This document shows positions 46,277-53,592 of a stretch of 64,000 nt of DNA, piece after piece. How positions within the stretch are numbered: position 1 is the first letter of the stretch; each line of letters begins with the position of its first letter. The notes under the pieces were generated by a model. That model was given only the letters and a program-made list of their open reading frames with translations. It did no database searches and was not told where the DNA came from. A program made the position numbers and the translations under genes. The DNA comes from Spirochaetales bacterium (GTDB lineage Bacteria; Spirochaetota; Spirochaetia; Treponematales; Treponemataceae): assembly GCA_029098225.1 (NCBI GenBank), contig JAQXNX010000033.1, forward strand, positions 62,001 to 126,000. The letters are read 5' to 3'.

Positions 46277-47362
46277 CTATGTCCTGGAATATTTTAATAA
46301 AAATGCACTTAATATTGTAAAAAGTATTACCGGAGACCAAGCTCCCATAAATGGAGAAATATATCCATGTTTTGCAAATACCATTGTAACCATCATAGTT
46401 ACATAAAACAATACCGAAGCTGTTATACAGGATGCAAGGCTAATTAAAAGAACATTCTTTTTTGTTTTGCCCGTTAATCCTATAGAAAGAAAAACTACAA
46501 TAAATACAATAAGCGGAAAAGCAAACTTTTTATAATATTCAGATAATTCTTTACTATAAGGAAGTCCGGCTTTTTTCAAGTGCTTAATATATTGTCTTGC
46601 AGTTTTTGAATTTACAGACTGGATGTCGATATCTGAATTTCTGAAAATTTCATAACTTTCGGTCAATTGCAAAAGCTTGTCATTTTCAATTCCTCTTTTC
46701 TTTAAGGTTTTAGTTTCCTTATCAAAAGAATATTCAACAGCATTCTGTAAAATCCAGTGATTCTGCTCTTCAATCCAGAATGCTCCTGTAGAAATAATTA
46801 CAGCATCCAGATTTTTATTTTCATCACGGAATACAAAGGTACAATTTTCAAGCCACTTATTTTCTTCATTATAACGATCAGCCTTATAAATTATTTTTCC
46901 ATTTTCTGATAAGACAATTACATCTTTATTGTTTTCTTTTTCTGCAGACTTATTTAAAAGTACATCCTGCAGTGTTACTTTTTTTTCGTAATTCTGAACA
47001 ACGACTGCATTTTCAAAAATAAAAAGTCCGATGCTCATTAAAAAAGAAACAATCAAAACAGGCAATGTAAATCTTAAAAGAGAAACACCAGAAGCAAATA
47101 AAGCTTCAAGCTCGTTATGAGCATACATATCACTCAGCACATAAGAAGTTGAAAAAAGAAATGCAACCGGAACTGCGTACCATAAAGTTTTTGGAATGTA
47201 ATATATCATTACCTGAATAATCTGAAGCGGTGGCGCAGAATTTTGAAGATAAGTTGCAATATTCATAAATAAATCAACAAGATTTAAAACAAGAGAAAAG
47301 AAAAAAAGAGCTCCTAAAAAAATTGGTAATATTTTCTTGAATAAATAAATTACTAAATACAT
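46277..47362 (-). CDS. lptG: LptF/LptG (YjgP/YjgQ) family permease
   Basis: Inner-membrane subunit of the Lpt lipid-export ABC transporter. Three membrane segments in the first 110 residues, a periplasmic beta-jellyroll domain (about 110-270, with KIIYKADRYNEENKWLENC) and three further membrane segments at the end (FAFPLIVFIVVFLSIGL and the rest) follow the family plan. The conserved ELEALFASGVSLLRF cytoplasmic loop is present. It is 4 nt from the second permease gene upstream. Which of the two is LptF and which LptG is arbitrary. The LptB ATPase is not in the window. Confidence 0.88.
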   Translation of the reverse strand: MYLVIYLFKKILPIFLGALFFFSLVLNLVDLFMNIATYLQNSAPPLQIIQVMIYYIPKTLWYAVPVAFLFSTSYVLSDMYAHNELEALFASGVSLLRFTLPVLIVSFLMSIGLFIFENAVVVQNYEKKVTLQDVLLNKSAEKENNKDVIVLSENGKIIYKADRYNEENKWLENCTFVFRDENKNLDAVIISTGAFWIEEQNHWILQNAVEYSFDKETKTLKKRGIENDKLLQLTESYEIFRNSDIDIQSVNSKTARQYIKHLKKAGLPYSKELSEYYKKFAFPLIVFIVVFLSIGLTGKTKKNVLLISLASCITASVLFYVTMMVTMVFAKHGYISPFMGAWSPVILFTILSAFLLKYSRT

Positions 47363-47366
47363 TTTT

Positions 47367-48623
47367 CTATTTTTTTATTAACCTTATTGAAAGAATAATT
47401 GAAATTAATCCAATTAAAATATTTGGAACCCAAATACACCAGAAGGAATTTAAACCTATCCGCACAACAAAGAGCTGGCCCATAATCTGCATAGCCCAAT
47501 ACAAAACACATATAACAATTCCAACTAAAAGACCAATTGTCTGCCCGTTATGCTTGCCAACCAGAAATGCTATAGAAAAAGCAAGGAATGCAAAAAATAT
47601 TGAAGCAAAGGGTAATGAAAACTTTTTATGATATTCCATTACCCAGACATTTAATTTTTGTTTTAAATTCGGATTTTCCTGAACATCAATTCTCATTTCC
47701 TTAATAGTTTTGCTTAAATCATAAGAAGTCATTTCCTGCGCGCTTTGCATTGTATTGCCCATAATTACTGAATCAAAAATATTAAGCGTAGTTTTATCAG
47801 AAGAAATAATGTCATAATCGCCAACCTTATATCTATCTACAGAAAAAACTAATGAATCATTCATATTAAGCTCAAGCAAAACTCCATTATAAGACGAGCC
47901 CTGCAAACTGGACTCTCCGGCAAAAATCATTCTTTCTTTACCGTCTTTTGTATCAAACAGAATTAAATCCGAAACTTGAGAATCTGTAACGTTACCAATT
48001 ACAATCTGTGACGAACCAAGTTTTTTTACACTGTTCGATTCCAGCTCTATAGTCGGAGTTGAATTAGAAATCTTTCGCATTAACTGATTGTATTTTATAG
48101 AGCCCAAAGGAAGAAGATAGTCATTTACAAAAAAAGAGCCTATGGAAATTGCAATTCCAAGAATAATTGTTGGAATAAAAATTTTTATGAATGAAAAACC
48201 TGCAGCACGGAAAATAAGCACTTCGTTATTACTCATCATTCCGCCAAGGCTCATTAAAAATCCAACAAGGGTTGCAAAAGGAGCCGACTGAGCAATAATG
48301 AACGGAAGACTGTAAAACATAATTCTTACAACATCTGCAAATGGTGCAGATTTTGAAAGTAATTTTTCGGCAGTAAGCAGAATCTGATTTACAAAAAATA
48401 TCATAAAAAAGAAAAGAAAGCTTACAAAGAAATATAAAAATAAATCGCGTAAAAGATATCTTATTAATATATGATTTTTTAATTCACCTTTATGAGTAAT
48501 TCGCGCATAAAAATTACTGAACCTGGAAATATATTTTGTTAAAAACCGGATAACTTTTGTAGTTCTGATATTATCATAAATTCTAGAGAAAGTTTCCTTA
48601 AATAAATCACCGTAAATTTTCAA
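47367..48623 (-). CDS. lptF: LptF/LptG (YjgP/YjgQ) family permease
   Basis: Second permease of the Lpt-type transporter, 418 residues. It has an unusual N-terminal extension of about 45 mostly amphipathic, basic residues (FKETFSRIYDNIRTTKVIRF). Then come three membrane segments (first LFLYFFVSFLFFFMIFFVNQ), the loop SNNEVLIFRAAGFSF typical of LptF/LptG, a periplasmic domain, and three C-terminal segments ending IVICVLYWAMQIMGQLF plus a last helix. It heads the lptF-lptG-tgt series and follows dut by 18 nt. It should act with the LptD-like protein at 22836-26186. Confidence 0.88.
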   Translation of the reverse strand: MKIYGDLFKETFSRIYDNIRTTKVIRFLTKYISRFSNFYARITHKGELKNHILIRYLLRDLFLYFFVSFLFFFMIFFVNQILLTAEKLLSKSAPFADVVRIMFYSLPFIIAQSAPFATLVGFLMSLGGMMSNNEVLIFRAAGFSFIKIFIPTIILGIAISIGSFFVNDYLLPLGSIKYNQLMRKISNSTPTIELESNSVKKLGSSQIVIGNVTDSQVSDLILFDTKDGKERMIFAGESSLQGSSYNGVLLELNMNDSLVFSVDRYKVGDYDIISSDKTTLNIFDSVIMGNTMQSAQEMTSYDLSKTIKEMRIDVQENPNLKQKLNVWVMEYHKKFSLPFASIFFAFLAFSIAFLVGKHNGQTIGLLVGIVICVLYWAMQIMGQLFVVRIGLNSFWCIWVPNILIGLISIILSIRLIKK

Positions 48624-48641
48624 AGAAAGTCCACCTGATTT

Positions 48642-49082
48642 TTACAAGCCTGTAGAACCAAAACCGCCGGTTCCCCGTTCTGTTTTGCTTAAATTTTCGG
48701 CCGGTAAAAAAACTGCCTGAGTAACCGGAGCAATTATAATCTGCGCAATTCTGTCGCCGTTATGAACTGTAAAATTCTGCGCTCCAAGATTAATTAAAAT
48801 AACACGAAGTTCACCTCGATAATCGCTGTCAATTGTTCCTGGTGTATTTAACACCGTAACACCATTTTTTGCTGCAAGGCCGGAACGTGGTCTTACCTGA
48901 ATTTCATAGCCCTCTGGAATTTCAAAATAAAGTCCTGTTGAAATCATAGCTGAACAGCCTGCAGAAATTGTAACAGGTTCATTCAAAAAGGCACACACAT
49001 CTGCTCCTGCCGCACCCGAAGTTTTATATTCAGGAATTATGGCTCCCTTTTCTGCAATGAATTTAACATCAACCTTATTCAT
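48642..49082 (-). CDS. dut: deoxyuridine 5'-triphosphate nucleotidohydrolase
   Basis: Hydrolyses dUTP to dUMP, keeping uracil out of DNA. All five trimeric dUTPase motifs are visible: GAAGADVCA, RPRSGLAAKNGV, NTPGTIDSDYRGELRVIL, GDRIAQIII and the C-terminal RGTGGFGSTGL arm. The ATG at 49082 has GGAG 10 nt upstream; a GTG at 49097 could add five residues. It overlaps the upstream DUF4349 gene by 8 nt. The length of 146 is normal. Confidence 0.96.
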   Translation of the reverse strand: MNKVDVKFIAEKGAIIPEYKTSGAAGADVCAFLNEPVTISAGCSAMISTGLYFEIPEGYEIQVRPRSGLAAKNGVTVLNTPGTIDSDYRGELRVILINLGAQNFTVHNGDRIAQIIIAPVTQAVFLPAENLSKTERGTGGFGSTGL

Positions 49083-50082
49083 CAGTTTTTTCTCCACTCA
49101 AGGAAATTTTCTTATTTTTATCATATTTATTATCAGCTTTCTTTTTTCCACTAAGCCAGATAAAGAGTTTTTTCAAGAGCCCGATCTTTCCAAAAAGCAG
49201 CCAGTACAAAAGCGCAAGCAAGGCTAAAATTGGAATTCCATAAATAACGATGCCAAGAAGAACCTTCACAAATTTTACAAAGAAATCACCAACGTCATAA
49301 ATAAAGTCTTTTAAATTCAGGCTGATAACATGGCGTTGTGTATCATAAGTCGGCACTTTAGCTTCTACGGTTATATTAATAGTTGAATAATCAATCTGAT
49401 TGTTGAGACGCTTCATCTGTCCTTCCATTGATTCAATCTCAGAAATTACATTATTAAGCTGTCGTTCAACTTCCAGAAGATCTTTCATGTTATCTGCTTT
49501 TTTAAGATACTGATTATATTTTTCTTCAAGAATTTTCTTTGTTTCAAGTCTTCCTTTTAAATCATACCAGCGGTCGGTAACATCTTCTATATAAACAGAA
49601 CGATTCTGCAATTCTCCAAGTCCGCCTATAAACTTCATGGCTTCATCAAATCTTTCAGAAGGAATTCGCACTGTATAATAATTATAATATTTATTCATCT
49701 GCGAATTTGAAATATATCCGCCTAAACTTTTTATCCATGCTTCAATTTTTGAATCAGAATCTTCCATAGATTCAACAATAATTGAAATTGTTCCATTTCT
49801 TATCAGCTTGCGTTCGATTATTTCAGAAGCCGCGCCTTCAGAAGAAACAGAAGAATCGTTATAAGATTCATCTATAAACGTATACGAATTCGAATTCTTC
49901 ATTGAAGAAACCGCATTACCGTTGTATCCTGTACCAGAAAAGGAATCAGTTACATACTCTCCCGCATATTCATCTGCATATTCAGCTTCAGCAGCATAAA
50001 GTGATTTTTCTGAATATTTTATTGATTTTGAACAGGAAACTAAACTTAAAAATGTGAGGGTTAAAATAATTATTTTCTTCAT
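49075..50082 (-). CDS. DUF4349 lipoprotein with coiled coil and C-terminal membrane helix
   Basis: Lipobox SLVSC (Cys 17). Residues about 88-275 match DUF4349: ERKLIRNGTISIIVESM, SLGGYISNSQMN, YYTVRIPSERFDEAMKFI, GELQNRSVYIEDVTDRW, then a long coiled coil (VERQLNNVISEIESMEGQMKRL) and a strand DYSTINITVEA. A membrane helix (LLGIVIYGIPILALLALLYW) at about 285-305 is followed by a basic tail. Family members occur next to envelope genes in many bacteria, but the biochemical role is unknown. The first 70 residues are acidic and low in complexity. Confidence 0.85.
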   Translation of the reverse strand: MKKIIILTLTFLSLVSCSKSIKYSEKSLYAAEAEYADEYAGEYVTDSFSGTGYNGNAVSSMKNSNSYTFIDESYNDSSVSSEGAASEIIERKLIRNGTISIIVESMEDSDSKIEAWIKSLGGYISNSQMNKYYNYYTVRIPSERFDEAMKFIGGLGELQNRSVYIEDVTDRWYDLKGRLETKKILEEKYNQYLKKADNMKDLLEVERQLNNVISEIESMEGQMKRLNNQIDYSTINITVEAKVPTYDTQRHVISLNLKDFIYDVGDFFVKFVKVLLGIVIYGIPILALLALLYWLLFGKIGLLKKLFIWLSGKKKADNKYDKNKKISLSGEKTDE

Positions 50083-50131
50083 ATACTAATTCTAACAAAA
50101 AAACAAAAAAAAAGTAACAGTAATGTAAAAA

Positions 50132-50157
50132 GCCGTCCCTGATCTTGCAAAGACGGC
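50132..50157 (-). terminator. rho-independent terminator downstream of pnp
   Basis: On the minus strand, stem GCCGTC / GACGGC (50157-50152 and 50137-50132) is followed by TTTTTAC. It lies about 200 nt past the pnp stop codon and just before the DUF4349 gene start. Confidence 0.75.
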
Positions 50158-50238
50158 ATGCTAAATTCTTGCATATATAAAAAAAATCTGCCACTTCCGC
50201 CGAAAAAGCCTGTCGCCAACGGGTATTGTGGTAAAGCT

Positions 50239-50262
50239 AAAAAATGCTTCCGCATTTTTTTT
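50239..50262. terminator. AT-rich hairpin after pnp
   Basis: AAAAAATGC (50239-50247) / GCATTTTTT (50252-50260) with a TTCC loop, within an outer AAAGC/GCTTT pairing. It is terminator-like on both strands. Confidence 0.7.
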
Positions 50263-50274
50263 AACGCTTTGCTA

Positions 50275-50310
50275 TACAACACCGGCCACCAGTGGCCTTA
50301 CACATGTTGT
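50275..50310. repeat. nested hairpin in the pnp 3' region
   Basis: Inner stem GGCCAC-CA-GTGGCC (50284-50297) inside outer stem ACAACA (50276-50281) / TGTTGT (50305-50310). It lies about 50 nt past the pnp stop on the minus strand. The rest of 50083-50357 holds only the two terminators listed and no open frame with a ribosome-binding site. Confidence 0.6.
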
Positions 50311-50357
50311 CGTCAGTCGTTTTCTGCTCCGTGTCAGATTTTTTTATGTACAATTAA

Positions 50358-52463
50358 TTATTTCTGCTCATCGAGCGCATCTATATAAGAAAGGTTCAAT
50401 CTTCCCTGCTTGTCTACTTCGAGAAGCTTAACAGGAATTACCTGACCTTCTGTAAGAACATCAGTTACCTTGTTTACGCGCTGTTTTGAAAGCTTAGAAA
50501 TGTGGCAGAGACCTTCTTTTCCAGGAAGGATTTCTACAAAGGCACCAAAGTCCATAATGCGCTTTACAGTTCCCTGATAGATTGTTCCAACCTCTGGATC
50601 TTCTGTAATGCCCTTAACAGCCTTCTTAGCAGCTTCAGCGTTCAAACCGTTCTTAGAGTAGATTGTTACAGTTCCGTCATCTTCAGTGTTGATTGTTACA
50701 TCATACTGAGCGCAGAGAGCCTTAACATTCTTTCCGCCAGGTCCAATAAGAGCGCCAATCTTGTCTACAGGAATCTTCATTGTAAGAATCTGTGGAGCGT
50801 TCTTAGCGAGTGGAGCCGGCTTGTCGATGCACTTCTCCATGATTGAGAGGATGTGGAGACGACCCTGGCGAGCCTGTTCCATAGCCTTCTTCATGATTTC
50901 AGTTGTTACACCGGCAATCTTAATATCCATCTGGAAACCAGTAATACCGTCTTTTGTTCCGGCTACCTTAAAGTCCATATCACCAAGGTGGTCTTCTTCT
51001 CCAAGGATATCGCTCAAAATCTTATAGCGGCCATAAGGATTGTCTCCCTCTGGTTCTGTGATAAGACCCATAGCAATACCGGCAACCATCTTCTTCATTG
51101 GAACGCCGGCAGCCAGCATACAAAGTGTACCACCACAAGTAGAAGCCTGAGATGAAGAACCGTTAGATTCCATAATTTCAGAAACTACGCGGATTGTGTA
51201 TGGGAACTCTTCGCGGCTTGGAACCATAGCAGCAAGGGAACGGCGAGCGAGGTTTCCGTGACCAATTTCGCGGCGGCCTGTTGTAAGCTTACCAGTTTCA
51301 CCAACTGAGTATGGAGGGAAGTTATAGTGGAGGATGAAGTGCTCTGAGCGGTCTCCATCGATATCATCATAAGTCTGTTCATCCATTGCAGTACCAAGTG
51401 TACATACAGCAAGAGACTGAGTTTCACCACGAGTAAAGAGTGCACTTCCGTGAGGAGTTGGAAGAACATTGATTTCACAGGTGATTGGGCGGATTTCGTC
51501 AACCTTACGGCCGTCAACACGAACTCCATCGTCAAGAATAGACTTGCGGAGAAGCTTGTACTGAATGTCGTCCATCAAAGTACAGAAAAGCTTTGCCTGA
51601 ATAGGGTCAGAAAGCTGTTCAGCATATTTTGCAGCGAGGTCTCTCTGAACCTGAGAAATTGCCTTACCGCGTTCAATCTTGCTGCCCTTGAAGCATGCTT
51701 CTTTAAGAAGTGGAGTTGCTTCAGCTTCGATAGCTTCAGCGTTGTCCAGAGTTACATCAAGAGGGTTCAAAGGAAGCTTTTCCTTACCAGCCTTCTTTAC
51801 GAGTTCTTCCTGCAAGAGACACATATCAGTAATGAACTTCTGAGCGCGTTCCAAAGCACCGAGCATCAATTCCTCAGAAACTTCGTTAGCACCACCTTCT
51901 ACCATTGTAAAGCCGTCTTTAGTTCCGGCAACAACGATTTCAAGTTCACCCTTTTCAATCTGTTCAAATGTAGGGTTGATAATGTATTCACCGTTCAAAT
52001 ATCCAACGCGGCAGGCAGCAACCGGACCGTGGAATGGAATATCAGAAATACAAGTTGCAGCAGAAGCTGCGATTACGGCAAGAATATCCTGAGTGTGAAC
52101 GCCATCGCAAGAAACACAAGTTGGAACAATCTGAAGTTCGTGACCGAATGATGGCTCAAAAAGTGGACGCATTGGGCGGTCGATAAGACGAGATACCAAA
52201 ATCTCCTTGTCCTTAGGACGACCTTCGCGCTTTACAAAACCGCCAGGGATTTTTCCGGCAGCATAGAATTTTTCGTTGTACTCAACAGTTACAGGAACAA
52301 AGTCCTGACCTTCTGTAACAGCAGACGAAGCACAAATAGTTGCAATAATAGCGGCTCCGCCCCACTGAGCGTAAACACAACCATTAGCCTGTTTACCGAT
52401 TTTTCCAGTTTCCAGGATGAGATCGGCATCTCCAAGTTTGTAGGTTACTCTTTCTACAGACAT
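50358..52463 (-). CDS. pnp: polyribonucleotide nucleotidyltransferase (PNPase)
   Basis: Phosphorolytic 3'-to-5' exoribonuclease of the degradosome type, 701 residues. Two RNase PH domains (GGAAIIATICASSAVTEGQDF; FTRGETQSLAVCTLGTAMDEQ with NFPPYSVGETG), the helical linker between them, then a KH domain (KIGALIGPGGKNVKALCAQY) and an S1 domain (GTIYQGTVKRIMDFGAFVEILPGKEGLCHISKL). All parts are intact. Codon use is high-expression type. The leader carries a 9-bp hairpin just upstream of AGGAGA, reminiscent of PNPase autoregulation in other bacteria. rpsO, its usual neighbour, is about 10 kb away here. Confidence 0.98.
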   Translation of the reverse strand: MSVERVTYKLGDADLILETGKIGKQANGCVYAQWGGAAIIATICASSAVTEGQDFVPVTVEYNEKFYAAGKIPGGFVKREGRPKDKEILVSRLIDRPMRPLFEPSFGHELQIVPTCVSCDGVHTQDILAVIAASAATCISDIPFHGPVAACRVGYLNGEYIINPTFEQIEKGELEIVVAGTKDGFTMVEGGANEVSEELMLGALERAQKFITDMCLLQEELVKKAGKEKLPLNPLDVTLDNAEAIEAEATPLLKEACFKGSKIERGKAISQVQRDLAAKYAEQLSDPIQAKLFCTLMDDIQYKLLRKSILDDGVRVDGRKVDEIRPITCEINVLPTPHGSALFTRGETQSLAVCTLGTAMDEQTYDDIDGDRSEHFILHYNFPPYSVGETGKLTTGRREIGHGNLARRSLAAMVPSREEFPYTIRVVSEIMESNGSSSQASTCGGTLCMLAAGVPMKKMVAGIAMGLITEPEGDNPYGRYKILSDILGEEDHLGDMDFKVAGTKDGITGFQMDIKIAGVTTEIMKKAMEQARQGRLHILSIMEKCIDKPAPLAKNAPQILTMKIPVDKIGALIGPGGKNVKALCAQYDVTINTEDDGTVTIYSKNGLNAEAAKKAVKGITEDPEVGTIYQGTVKRIMDFGAFVEILPGKEGLCHISKLSKQRVNKVTDVLTEGQVIPVKLLEVDKQGRLNLSYIDALDEQK

Positions 52464-52474
52464 AATTTTCTCCT

Positions 52475-52501
52475 ACACACGTCACTACATCCGACGCGTG
52501 T
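52475..52501 (-). promoter_or_regulatory. leader hairpin of pnp
   Basis: On the minus strand ACACGCGTC and GACGTGTGT pair over 9 bp with one G-U and a 9-nt loop. The hairpin ends 3 nt before the AGGAGA ribosome-binding site of pnp. E. coli pnp is controlled through processing of a leader hairpin, so a similar role is plausible. Confidence 0.5.
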
Positions 52502-52539
52502 TTTTTATATTTATTAGTTTCCTAATATTCTTTATTAAG

Positions 52540-52645
52540 ACGGGGAAAGCCTTCCCCTCGCTTCAGCCCGCAAGCGGTCTTCCGCTACCCCTTCTGCGGG
52601 GCTCAATCGCCGCCCCGCAACGCCCCACTTCATATAAAAAGTGTA
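52540..52645. repeat. GC-rich cluster of small palindromes
   Basis: Contains GGGGAA-AGCC-TTCCCC, AGCGG-TCTT-CCGCT, CCCC-TTCTG-CGGGG and CACTT/AAGTG stems in about 100 nt. It stands out by G+C content from the surrounding AT-rich DNA. No coding capacity is evident. It is probably a mobile palindromic element or its remains. Confidence 0.55.
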
Positions 52646-52687
52646 GTTATACAATTTTAATCCATAAATGGAGAATAATCAATGGAA

Positions 52688-52749
52688 GCAGCCTAAAATC
52701 GAAGAACCGTTAAAAAGCGAGCTGCGACAGCAGATCGCTTTAGGTTCAT
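52688..52749. repeat. 62-nt palindromic direct repeat, copy A
   Basis: Starts GCAGCCTAAAATCGAAG and ends TAGGTTCAT. It contains the long imperfect hairpin AACC..TTAAAAAGCGA / TCGCTTTAGGTT. Copy B is at 52783-52844 and a variant copy is at 63311-63359. Confidence 0.85.
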
Positions 52750-52782
52750 CGAAAGAAGGGCTCAAGCTGCGAGACTATGCGA

Positions 52783-52844
52783 GCAGCCTATAATCGAAGA
52801 ACCGTTAAAAAGCGAGCTGCGACAGCGGGTCGCTTTAGGTTCAT
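52783..52844. repeat. 62-nt palindromic direct repeat, copy B
   Basis: Same length as copy A, with only three or so substitutions (CTATAATC for CTAAAATC; GCGGGT for GCAGAT). The period between the copies is 95 nt. The stretch between them has its own GCTGC/GCAGC pairing. Confidence 0.85.
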
Positions 52845-53019
52845 AAAAAAAATGCTCGGAGGCAAGATATGCATGCCGATTTATGTTGATCCATTTTCTT
52901 TAAACGTCTTTATCAATAACAATCTCACTCTGCTGAGACCACCAGTCAGCGCCTTCGTTTCCAACACCGCCATTCTCATTTATCCTAGCCACAAGGCTTT
53001 ATTGCAGACAACTTGTGCA

Positions 53020-53099
53020 CTCAAAAATTTTCATTTTTTTTTCATAAATTTTGTCAAAAATGTATATTTAAAGACAATATTATATATAGAGTTTTTTTA
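53020..53099 (+). promoter_or_regulatory. AT-rich leader ahead of the inverted-repeat array
   Basis: About 80 nt of nearly pure A/T runs lead directly into the first repeat unit. A possible -35 TTGTCA (53051-53056) is followed by several weak -10 candidates (CAATAT at 53075, TATTAT at 53078). The direction would transcribe the array and the nuclease-like gene together. The rest of 52845-53019 shows nothing I can assign. Confidence 0.4.
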
Positions 53100-53565
53100 G
53101 ACCTACATGATATGGCAACAAGGCTGTTTTGTAGGTCAAAATAACAGAAAACCAAATAAACCACAGAGCTGGCAACCTACAAAACAAGCGGGCATTAATG
53201 TCTTGTAGGTTATTATGCCGCTGCCTTGTTGTGTAAGCCGAGGATGCAACCTACAAAGTGTAAAATGAGGCTTTTTTTGTAGGTCGAGAATTCCAAAAGC
53301 AGGCCGCTCACCGAGTTTTGAGACCTACAAAATATGAGCCGAAAGTGTTTTTGTAGGTCGAGATTGCAGAAAATTTACAAGAATCTTGGAGTACTCCCCT
53401 GCAAGCGACCTACAAATCAAGGGAAGTAGCCTGTATTGTAGGTCAACTTTTCGAAAAATGCTCCTGCAAAATGGAGTCTTGACCTACAAGATATTTAAAG
53501 CAAGTAGTTTTGTAGGTCGCATGATCTACAAAACTACAAGAATTTGAAACTGATGCCCTGCAGGC
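53100..53565 (+). repeat. regular array of six 38-nt inverted-repeat units
   Basis: Six units, each GACCTACAA (or AACCTACAA), then exactly 20 nt, then TTGTAGGTC (or TTGTAGGTT). Units: 53100-53137, 53174-53211, 53248-53285, 53322-53359, 53407-53444, 53481-53518. The first has one mismatch (GACCTACAT). Gaps are 36, 36, 36, 47 and 36 nt. The 20-nt interiors differ from one another apart from a weak extension of the arms (pyrimidine at position 3, T at position 19). The gaps also differ, although nearly all keep a C at position 8. The 47-nt gap (53360-53406) and the 47 nt after the last unit (53519-53565) resemble each other, sharing TACAAGAAT and CCTGCA. No known repeat class is recognised. Confidence 0.92.
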
Positions 53566-53592
53566 TGTCAAAAATCAGAAGGAGAAAACTAC

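Noticed and set aside
52777-53100. Open frame of 107 codons ending at the first array unit, with an internal ATG behind GGAGG
   Set aside because: It is composed of repeat DNA and the AT-rich leader, has Phe/Asn/Ile-rich random composition and no recognisable domain. It is most likely non-coding, although its GGAGG at 52857 is noted.
53100-53518. Calling the inverted-repeat array a CRISPR
   Set aside because: Repeats are 9 nt and alternate in orientation, gaps alternate between 20 and 36 nt, and no cas gene is present in the window.
53100-53518. Calling the array integron attC sites or gene cassettes
   Set aside because: Units are too short and lie only 36 nt apart with no cassette genes between them, and no integrase is encoded nearby.
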